Of a stretch of DNA of 6,644 bases, positions 1 through 5,443 are shown piece by piece; the first letter of the stretch is position 1, and every line of letters begins with the position of its first letter. The stretch comes from Actinomycetota bacterium (lineage in GTDB: Bacteria; Actinomycetota; Acidimicrobiia; Acidimicrobiales; Ilumatobacteraceae). Both the position numbers and the translations under genes were made by a program. The DNA lies in assembly GCA_005805045.1 (NCBI GenBank), contig SYNW01000021.1, positions 1 to 6,644 on the forward strand, read 5' to 3'. Below the pieces are notes generated by a model. It did no database searches. It was not told the DNA's origin and worked only from the letters and a program-made list of their open reading frames with translations.

Positions 1-414
1 ACACCCGGTGTTTATCGACTGCGGTCGGGTTCGCGAGTTGTCGACGGAATCGCTGTCGCAGGTGGGGCGACGAGTGCGGCAAATCTCGACGTCATCAATT
101 TGGCGACTGTTTTAAATGAGGGTGAGCAAGTTTATGTGCCCAAGCGTGGCGAGAAGCCGCACACGATTATTGGGCGGCCACAGTCAGGAAGTTCGACGAC
201 GGGTGCTGTCGGTGCAACGCAGGTGATCAATATCAACTCGGCATCTGTCGTTGAACTCGAACAACTGCCCGGTGTCGGGCCGGCGACGGCAAAAGCGATT
301 GTCACGTATCGTGAAAAAAACGGTGCATTTCAAACGGTTGAAGATTTACTGAAAGTTCGTGGCATCGGTCCTGCAAAATTGAGCGAGATTTTGCCTCGTG
401 CCCGCGTTAACTAG
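1..414 (+). CDS. comEA: ComEA family competence protein, 5' end missing
   Basis: Membrane-anchored DNA receptor of natural transformation: binds double-stranded DNA outside the cell and hands it to ComEC. The frame is open from base 1, so the protein is 137 visible residues and lacks its N-terminal membrane anchor. Residues 2-47 resemble an SLBB domain (PGVYRL, GSRVVDGIAVAGG, then NLA and EGEQVYVP). A Gly/Ser/Thr-rich linker follows. Residues about 76-136 are the helix-hairpin-helix part: ININSA, then LPGVGPATA (89-97) and the second hairpin RGIGPAK (120-126). The TTG at 100 is not taken as the start because it falls inside the SLBB match and the same frame continues upstream with conserved residues. 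The TAG stop shares a CTAG with the stop of the opposite gene. Other small HhH proteins look similar, but SLBB plus HhH next to comEC makes ComEA very likely. Confidence 0.9.
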   Translation, partial: TPGVYRLRSGSRVVDGIAVAGGATSAANLDVINLATVLNEGEQVYVPKRGEKPHTIIGRPQSGSSTTGAVGATQVININSASVVELEQLPGVGPATAKAIVTYREKNGAFQTVEDLLKVRGIGPAKLSEILPRARVN

Positions 415-857
415 AGCACGCCGAGCACGATCGCGGCCAGTGCGAGCGAGATCAACGACCCCAGCACCAACCCGATGGCCAGCGGTCGAAATTCGCGACG
501 CCACTCCGGCCAACTGGCGATAACCGCACGAATAGCGCGGAGGCTCGCGTAGTGACCGATTATCCACCAGAGCAAAAGACTCGAAACAAAACTCAGTCCG
601 TAGCGAACAAAATCACCAGTGGCAGGAATGCCAAAAAGCGGCATTGTCGGCAGGGCGATGAAAGCAAAAACAAATCCAAGCAGACCAGTTAGTGAGCCGG
701 GTAGTGCCAAAAAAATTAGACCGACGAGGAGTATGGCGATGGATAGTGCGACGGCGATTAGTCCGCCGCGTTTGCGCACGGCATCGCGGTGAGCAACAAT
801 GCCGTCGGGCACGATGCGTTTTTCGCGAGACGACTTGGTGCGTGAACTGCCAGCCAT
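411..857 (-). CDS. Hypothetical membrane protein, about four membrane segments, between comEA and comEC
   Basis: I do not recognise this 148-residue protein. Residues 1-30 are soluble and strongly basic (R6, K8, R11, K13, R14, R24, R28, K29, R30), so the N-terminus should lie in the cytoplasm. Hydrophobic stretches follow at about 33-52, 57-77, 86-104 and 125-147. Segment 1 ends in LPGSLTG, faintly like PGPGW-type small membrane proteins, but the full motif is absent. A charged loop with SWPEWRREFRP (115-125) precedes the last segment. No catalytic motif is visible. It is believed real because the hydrophobic pattern is regular, it fills an otherwise empty 385-base gap exactly, and it stops on the same CTAG as comEA. 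The ATG at 857 is preferred because TACGCT lies six bases upstream, a leaderless layout. It overlaps comEC head-to-head. A link to competence is possible only by position. Confidence 0.7.
   Translation of the reverse strand: MAGSSRTKSSREKRIVPDGIVAHRDAVRKRGGLIAVALSIAILLVGLIFLALPGSLTGLLGFVFAFIALPTMPLFGIPATGDFVRYGLSFVSSLLLWWIIGHYASLRAIRAVIASWPEWRREFRPLAIGLVLGSLISLALAAIVLGVL
788..793 (+). promoter_or_regulatory. Shine-Dalgarno-like GGTGAG supporting the upstream comEC start
   Basis: GGTGAG is partly complementary to the 16S rRNA 3' end and lies five bases before the ATG at 799. The later in-frame ATG at 856, which otherwise gives a natural-looking N-terminus, has no such sequence. This is the main reason for choosing 799, and it is weak evidence. 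Confidence 0.35.
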
Positions 858-2262
858 GACTACAGCGTACGATGTGCGGCGCGCGGATTGGCTGATCGTA
901 ATTTTGGCGATCGTTTATTTGATGATCACCCGAGCGAGTGATAAATATTGTTTTTTAATTTTGTTCGGTGTTGCAGTGGGTTGTATTTTTGCGGTGCGTC
1001 AGATGGGGTTGCGAAAGTCGCTTGCGCTTTTGATCTTTATGGTCGTCGTTCTTGGCTTTTGCAATTCGCGGCGTTCAATTCGAGAATTACGCAGCGTTAC
1101 GATCGGGTCGTATTCGGGTATCGCGACCGTGATCAGTGATCCGCTCAATGTTGGTGCGGCGACACGAGTTACCCTTGAAATTGAATCCGACCGATTCTCT
1201 GTCTACTCGTATGGTCGACCCGGGTGGCGACTGGCAGGAGTGAAAGTTGGTGAGCAGATTTTCGTCAGCGGGCAACGCGAAGAACTCGCGCCTGGCAATA
1301 AGCAATGGCTGATTGCAGAACACATAAAGGGTCGATTTGAGGTGGACACTGTCGGCGAATTGCGGTTGCCCGCGGCACCGCTGATGCGAAGCGTGCAAAG
1401 GGTGCGCGATCTTGTGAGTCGGGGCGCCGACTCTTTTGAGTTTGCAGACCGCACATTGTTCACGGGTCTAGTGATCGGCGACGATACGCGACAACCGAAG
1501 TCGATGATTGTTGCGTTTCGCGATTCGGGGCTCGCTCATCTCGTGGCCGTCTCCGGGCAGAACGTGGCGCTTGTTTTGGCGGTGATGTCGCCACTGTTGT
1601 CACGGCTGACAAGACGACCGAGGGTGTTGGTGACATTTGGTATTTTGGCGTGGTTCGTGGTGATCACGCGTGTTGAACCCAGCGTTGTGCGTGCAGCGAT
1701 TATGGCTGGTCTCGCGTTTTTGTCCATGGTGATCGGTCGACCAACGCGAACAATGAGACTGATCGCATTGACGGTATTGATCGCGGTGACGGTTGATCCA
1801 CTTTTGGCGTGGTCCGTGGGTTTTTATATGTCGGTTGGGGCAACCTGCGGTCTGTGTTTGGGTTCTGGGCCTCTGATGCGGATTATTCGTGGGCCAAAAT
1901 GGCTGGCTCAACTGATTGCTGCGACCGTCGCGGCGCAGATTGGTGTAATGCCTGCGGTGCTCTTTGTATTTGGATTGCCGTCGGCAATGGGAATCGTCGC
2001 CAATGTTTTGGCGGTGCCAGTTGCAGGTTTGGTCATGCTTGTTGGTTTTCCACTGGCACTGATTTCAGGGCTGATTGTTGACGCCGGGTTTTCTGGTCTC
2101 GCCGCGGTGATCATGTGGCCGGTTCAAGTTGGCGTGCGTTGGGTTTGGTGGATCGCAGAGATTTTCGCACGCTTGAAAATTGACGGTGTGGCAAATATTG
2201 CGCTATGGATCGGTGTTTTTGTGGCGATCTTGGTGATGCGACACCGAAGTTCTAGCGTGTAG
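799..2262 (+). CDS. comEC: ComEC/Rec2 family DNA-uptake channel without a lactamase domain
   Basis: Polytopic inner-membrane protein that carries single-stranded DNA into the cell during transformation. From the ATG at 799 it has 487 residues. Three hydrophobic segments (about 31-45, 50-66, 73-88) precede a DUF4131-like soluble region (about 103-185). The Competence domain follows (about 216-480), with FTGLVIGDD (221-229), GLAHLVAVSGQNVA (244-257), EPSVVRAAIMAG (293-304), GRP at 313-315 and DP-x(6)-GFYMSVGAT (333-349), then several more membrane segments. It ends at RHRSSSV, so the C-terminal metallo-beta-lactamase domain of long ComEC proteins is absent. Start is uncertain: 799 has GGTGAG upstream, while ATG 856 (residue 20) shortens the overlap with the opposite gene to two bases. 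holA starts two bases after the stop, implying one message. Confidence 0.92.
   Translation: MPSGTMRFSRDDLVRELPAMTTAYDVRRADWLIVILAIVYLMITRASDKYCFLILFGVAVGCIFAVRQMGLRKSLALLIFMVVVLGFCNSRRSIRELRSVTIGSYSGIATVISDPLNVGAATRVTLEIESDRFSVYSYGRPGWRLAGVKVGEQIFVSGQREELAPGNKQWLIAEHIKGRFEVDTVGELRLPAAPLMRSVQRVRDLVSRGADSFEFADRTLFTGLVIGDDTRQPKSMIVAFRDSGLAHLVAVSGQNVALVLAVMSPLLSRLTRRPRVLVTFGILAWFVVITRVEPSVVRAAIMAGLAFLSMVIGRPTRTMRLIALTVLIAVTVDPLLAWSVGFYMSVGATCGLCLGSGPLMRIIRGPKWLAQLIAATVAAQIGVMPAVLFVFGLPSAMGIVANVLAVPVAGLVMLVGFPLALISGLIVDAGFSGLAAVIMWPVQVGVRWVWWIAEIFARLKIDGVANIALWIGVFVAILVMRHRSSSV
864..869 (-). promoter_or_regulatory. Candidate -10 element (TACGCT) for leaderless transcription of the minus-strand membrane gene
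   Basis: Read on the minus strand, TACGCT matches the actinobacterial TANNNT -10 pattern and is followed by six bases (GTAGTC) and then the ATG at 857. A transcript starting at that ATG would have no leader. No convincing -35 hexamer is seen 16-18 bases upstream, and no Shine-Dalgarno sequence precedes the ATG. The element lies inside the comEC coding region. Confidence 0.35.
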
Positions 2263-2264
2263 GC

Positions 2265-3296
2265 GTGTCGATCAATCTTGTGACGGGTTCTGATCCACGA
2301 CTGGTTTCTGACAAGGTCAGCGAGATTACGCGCGAATTGATTAGGTCGATGGCGACAAAAGAGAGTCGCAGTACGATTTTGGAAACCCACGACGCAGGTG
2401 CGGCGAATTCGCAAGATCGCGAAGATGCGATTCGTAAAGCAGTGGCATCAGCCGAGACCATGTCGCTGTTTGGTGAAGAACGCGTTGTGGTGATTCGTGA
2501 AATCTCGGAAGCGACGGTCGCCGAACTTTCGAGCCTTGTCGCATATCTGGCGCAACCATCTGACAGCACCCATCTGGTCGTGAGCGCGACCGGCAAACTG
2601 CCGAAGTCGATCGCTGATGCACTCAAGCGCGCGGGCGCAACAACATTGGCAACGACACCACCTGATCGTCGTCAAGAACTGGTGACATGGTTTTTGGAAA
2701 GATTGGGCGAGTCTGGGTTGACCCTCGAATTGAGTGCACTCAATCAAATTATTGATTGGCTTGGTGAAGATCAGGCGCGTTTGCCAGGGCTAATTGACAT
2801 TTTGGTTTCGACCTACGGCACATCGCGAAAACTTACGAGTGACGACATCACCGCGTTCTTGGGTGATGCCGGCAGCGTCAAACCATGGGACTTAACCGAT
2901 GCGATTGATGCCGGCGATTCGGCGAAAGCGATCGACATGTTGCATCGAATGACGCGTAGCGGTGAGTATCACCCGTTGCAGGTGATGGCCCTGTTGCACA
3001 CGCACTACACAAAATTGATGCGACTTGACGGTCCTGAACCGAGTTCTCCGCAAGACGCAATGTCGGTTATCGGTAGCAAGAGCGAATTTCAAGCCAAGAA
3101 ATATTTGAATCAATATCGTCGCCTCGGGGGCGAAGGCATCAGTCAGGCAGTGCAGTTGCTCGCGCGCGCTGACGTTGATTTACGCGGAGGCAAAGATTTG
3201 GGCGAAGAACTAACGATGGAGATTCTGATTGCCAGGTTGTGCCGAATGGGTGCGACGAACAAGTCGTCGAGAACTACTTCGCCGAGGCGGCGTTAA
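2265..3296 (+). CDS. holA: DNA polymerase III subunit delta
   Basis: Clamp-loader subunit that opens the beta sliding clamp and, with delta' and tau/gamma, loads it on primed DNA. The 343-residue length is normal for the family. Residues 3-10 (INLVTGSD) start the N-terminal domain; SLFGEERVVVIRE (67-79) and LPKSIADALKRAGA (112-125) are characteristic delta segments. The C-terminal part holds PWDLTDAIDAGD (207-218), the HPLQVMALLHTHY stretch (236-248) and the ending ADVDLRGGKDLGEELTMEIL (302-321), typical of delta. The start is GTG at 2265, two bases after the comEC stop, with no Shine-Dalgarno sequence, so translation is probably coupled to comEC. The comEC-holA order is conserved in many bacteria. 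Its last 23 bases overlap rpsT tail-to-tail, and the basic tail (SSRTTSPRRR) is encoded there. Confidence 0.93.
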   Translation: MSINLVTGSDPRLVSDKVSEITRELIRSMATKESRSTILETHDAGAANSQDREDAIRKAVASAETMSLFGEERVVVIREISEATVAELSSLVAYLAQPSDSTHLVVSATGKLPKSIADALKRAGATTLATTPPDRRQELVTWFLERLGESGLTLELSALNQIIDWLGEDQARLPGLIDILVSTYGTSRKLTSDDITAFLGDAGSVKPWDLTDAIDAGDSAKAIDMLHRMTRSGEYHPLQVMALLHTHYTKLMRLDGPEPSSPQDAMSVIGSKSEFQAKKYLNQYRRLGGEGISQAVQLLARADVDLRGGKDLGEELTMEILIARLCRMGATNKSSRTTSPRRR

Positions 3297-3299
3297 GTT
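3272..3299. terminator. Weak hairpin at the holA/rpsT convergent overlap, possible bidirectional terminator
   Basis: CGCCG (3280-3284), loop AGG, CGGCG (3288-3292) forms a perfect five-base-pair stem. AACT (3272-3275) and AGTT (3296-3299) can pair outside it across a short mismatch. It lies in the stretch shared by the 3' ends of holA and rpsT, where a two-way terminator would be expected. Only short T runs follow on either strand, so it is not a classic intrinsic terminator. Confidence 0.3.
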
Positions 3300-3534
3300 T
3301 GCGCATTAGGCGGCTCTTGCGACGGGCGGCCTGCTTCGGGTGAATCGTTCGTTTGGCGGCGGCTTTGTCGAGGCGCTTGACGGCCAGACGAAGAGCCTCT
3401 TGATTTTCTGGTGTGCCAGCTGTCTCAAGGGCGGTCTTAACACGTGAGCGAAGTTCGCTGCGAACGGCTCTGTTGCGATCGGTTGCTTTTGCGTTTGTGA
3501 TGACGCGCTTTTTCTGAGATTTGATATTTGCCAC
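3274..3534 (-). CDS. rpsT: 30S ribosomal protein S20
   Basis: Primary 16S rRNA-binding protein of the small subunit body, needed early in 30S assembly. The 86-residue, very basic, all-helical sequence begins MANIKSQKKR, the hallmark S20 start. It continues with RNRAVRSELRSRVKTAL (21-37), LDKAAAKRTIHPKQAARRKS (55-74, including the conserved HP-K--A-R-KS) and a basic end. The start codon is GTG at 3534, with no Shine-Dalgarno sequence; a promoter-like pair ending six bases upstream suggests a leaderless message. It converges on holA with a 23-base overlap and diverges from lepA, an arrangement familiar in actinobacteria. The GTG is also part of a 9-bp inverted repeat. Feedback control of S20 through its start region is known in Escherichia coli; whether anything similar happens here is unknown. 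Confidence 0.96.
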   Translation of the reverse strand: MANIKSQKKRVITNAKATDRNRAVRSELRSRVKTALETAGTPENQEALRLAVKRLDKAAAKRTIHPKQAARRKSRLMRKLNAASAK

Positions 3535-3580
3535 GGCTCAAGGCTAACAGCGGACGAGGCCATGCCAAACATGAGCCGTG
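3532..3580. repeat. 9-bp inverted repeat bracketing the rpsT promoter
   Basis: CACGGCTCA (3532-3540) and TGAGCCGTG (3572-3580) are perfect reverse complements with 31 bases between them. One arm contains the rpsT GTG start codon and the other lies just beyond the candidate -35 element. It could be an operator for a looping or dimeric regulator. Alternatively, if rpsT is transcribed from further upstream, it could be an RNA stem that hides the start codon. One such repeat somewhere in a window of this size could arise by chance; the placement is what makes it notable. Confidence 0.4.
3541..3568 (-). promoter_or_regulatory. Candidate rpsT promoter, leaderless layout
   Basis: On the minus strand TTGGCA (3568-3563, one mismatch to TTGACA) is followed by 16 bases and TAGCCT (3546-3541, TANNNT pattern). 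Six more bases lead to the GTG start, which would then be the first transcribed base. Spacing is right for a vegetative promoter. The absence of a Shine-Dalgarno sequence supports leaderless translation. Confidence 0.45.
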
Positions 3581-3586
3581 TAGAAT
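3581..3586 (+). promoter_or_regulatory. Possible -10 element (TAGAAT) for lepA
   Basis: TAGAAT fits the TANNNT pattern and is the best -10 candidate in the 119-base spacer on the plus strand. It would give a leader of about 60 bases before lepA. No -35 hexamer is recognisable at the expected distance, so this is tentative. Confidence 0.2.
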
Positions 3587-3639
3587 TCGGATACTTCTCG
3601 CAGGTGCTTTTAGGGCATGAATGCGTTAATCGAAGTCTC

Positions 3640-3645
3640 GGAGAA
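3640..3645 (+). promoter_or_regulatory. lepA ribosome binding site
   Basis: GGAGAA lies eight bases before the ATG at 3654. It is the clearest Shine-Dalgarno sequence in the window and fixes the lepA start, in contrast to the neighbouring genes that lack one. Confidence 0.6.
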
Positions 3646-3653
3646 ACGGCGCA

Positions 3654-5438
3654 ATGGATTTAGCTCGAATACGAAATTTTTCGATCATTGCGCACATCGA
3701 CCACGGAAAATCGACCCTATCCGACCGCATGTTGGAGATGACGAACGCGGTTGATGCGCGTGAAATGCGTGCCCAATATCTGGACAGCATGGATCTTGAG
3801 CGTGAGCGGGGGATCACGATCAAAGCGCAGAACGTGCGAGTGACCTGGAAAGACCACACGCTGCATCTGATTGACACGCCAGGACACGTCGACTTTGGTT
3901 ATGAGGTGAGTCGCTCGTTGGCTGCATGTGAAGGAGTCGTTTTGGTTGTCGACGCGGCGCAGGGAATCGAGGCTCAAACTTTGGCGAACTGTTATTTGGC
4001 GCTTGAAAATAATTTAGAGATCGTTGCCGCGCTCAATAAAATCGATTTGCCGGCTGCCGATCCTGATCGTTATGCGATGGAAATCGAAAAGGTTTTGGGT
4101 ATTCGAGCCGAAGATATTCTGCGAATTTCGGCAAAGACCGGAGATGGCGTGCCTGAATTGCTCGACGCGATTGTCGCGCGGATACCTGCGCCGGGCGGCG
4201 ATGGCGACGCACCACTGCAGGCATTGATCTTTGACAGTCAATACGACCAATATCGCGGTGTTGTGTCGTCGATTCGCGTAATGAATGGGCGCTTGCGCAG
4301 CAACGAGAAGTTGCGATTTATGCAAACAAACGCCGTGCATGAAGTGCTGGAAGTTGGTGTGCGACGACCCGTGCCGACGCCGATAGACGAGCTCGGTCCG
4401 GGCGAAGTCGGCTATTTGATTGCGGGAATCAAAGATGTGGGTGAGGCCCGCAGTGGCGAAACAGTGACGCACGAGGCACGACCGGCAAGCCAACCACTTG
4501 ACGGCTACAGCGACCCGAAGCCGATGGTGTTCTGTGGATTGTTTCCAATTGACGCCGATGATTTTGAAACTCTTCGCGAGAGTTTGCAGAAACTAAAACT
4601 GAACGATGCATCAATCAGTTATTTACCCGAGTCTTCAGGTGCGTTGGGTTTTGGTTTCAGATGCGGATTTCTCGGTTTGTTGCACATGGAAATCGTCAAA
4701 GAACGACTTGAGCGCGAATTCAACCTGGCGCTGATTGCGACTGCGCCATCGGTGCAATATCAAGTGACGAAAACAGACGGCACCACCGAGATTTGCCACA
4801 ACCCGAGTGAGTTGCCGCCAACGGTGTATATCAAGTCGATTGAAGAGCCGTATTTCAAAGTCGACATCATCACGCCGAAGGATTACACGGGCACGCTGAT
4901 GGATCTTTGTCAAACACGACGCGGCGAACTCAGCAAACTCGAATATCTCTCGCCCGAACGAGTCGAGTTGCATTATCTGATGCCACTCGCGGAAGTTGTC
5001 GTCGATTTTTTCGACCAGATGAAGAGTCGCTCGCAGGGGTATGCGAGTCTTGACTACGAATTGCACGGATATCGCGAGTCTGATCTCGTAAAAGTCGACT
5101 TGTTTTTGAATGCCATCGTCGCCGATGCATTCAGCACGATCGTGCATCGTGACAAGGCCTACGACTACGGCAAGCGGATGTGCGAAAAACTCAGAGAGTT
5201 GATTCCGCGACAGATGTTCGATGTGCCGATTCAGGCGGCGATCGGCGGAAAGTTCATTGCCCGTGAAACTGTGAAGGCCAAGCGCAAGGATGTTTTGGCC
5301 AAGTGTTACGGTGGCGACATCTCACGCAAGCGCAAACTGCTCGAGAAGCAAAAAGAAGGCAAGAAGAAGATGAAGTCAATTGGTCGAGTCGAAATACCCG
5401 GAGATGTATTCATTTCGGCACTGAAACTTGATGACTGA
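3654..5438 (+). CDS. lepA: Elongation factor 4 (LepA GTPase)
   Basis: Ribosome-associated translational GTPase linked to back-translocation of stalled ribosomes and to 30S subunit biogenesis. Its 594 residues match the usual length of about 600. GTPase motifs are intact: AHIDHGKST (13-21, P-loop), RGIT (52-55), DTPGH (74-78, with the catalytic His at 78), NKID (128-131) and SAKTG (159-163). Domain 2, the G'-less EF-G-like domains (ALGFGFRCGFLGLLHME) and the LepA-specific C-terminal domain (GYASLDYEL, IPRQMFDVPIQAAIGGK, LAKCYGGDISRKRKLLEKQK) follow in order. Small departures are DFGYEV where DFSYEV is usual, and VEIPGDVF near the end where PQEAF is typical. The ATG at 3654 places IRNFSIIAHIDHGKS correctly and has GGAGAA upstream. 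An MFS gene follows after five bases. Confidence 0.98.
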   Translation: MDLARIRNFSIIAHIDHGKSTLSDRMLEMTNAVDAREMRAQYLDSMDLERERGITIKAQNVRVTWKDHTLHLIDTPGHVDFGYEVSRSLAACEGVVLVVDAAQGIEAQTLANCYLALENNLEIVAALNKIDLPAADPDRYAMEIEKVLGIRAEDILRISAKTGDGVPELLDAIVARIPAPGGDGDAPLQALIFDSQYDQYRGVVSSIRVMNGRLRSNEKLRFMQTNAVHEVLEVGVRRPVPTPIDELGPGEVGYLIAGIKDVGEARSGETVTHEARPASQPLDGYSDPKPMVFCGLFPIDADDFETLRESLQKLKLNDASISYLPESSGALGFGFRCGFLGLLHMEIVKERLEREFNLALIATAPSVQYQVTKTDGTTEICHNPSELPPTVYIKSIEEPYFKVDIITPKDYTGTLMDLCQTRRGELSKLEYLSPERVELHYLMPLAEVVVDFFDQMKSRSQGYASLDYELHGYRESDLVKVDLFLNAIVADAFSTIVHRDKAYDYGKRMCEKLRELIPRQMFDVPIQAAIGGKFIARETVKAKRKDVLAKCYGGDISRKRKLLEKQKEGKKKMKSIGRVEIPGDVFISALKLDD

Positions 5439-5443
5439 TCATC

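Noticed and set aside
100..414. TTG at 100 as the start of the comEA gene
   Set aside because: The frame is open back to base 1 and the upstream codons (PGVYRL, GSRVVDGIAVAGG) match the SLBB part of ComEA, so the gene is cut by the window edge.
397..420. Possible terminator stem CGTGC/GCACG after comEA
   Set aside because: Five base pairs with a loop of about 14 bases and no T run; too weak to call.
414..429. Direct repeat GAGCACG at 414-420 and 423-429
   Set aside because: Only two seven-base copies, inside the coding end of the minus-strand gene; explained by its Leu/Val-rich codons.
2252..2626. 124-codon open frame on the minus strand opposite the start of holA
   Set aside because: Covered by a well-supported holA reading frame; Ser/Thr-rich shadow without motifs.
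4014..4493. 159-codon open frame on the minus strand opposite lepA
   Set aside because: Lies wholly inside lepA, shows no family motifs or membrane pattern, and has the Cys/His/Arg-rich look of an antisense shadow.
4635..5147. 170-codon open frame on the minus strand opposite lepA
   Set aside because: Fully antisense to conserved LepA domains; composition fits a shadow of the real codons.
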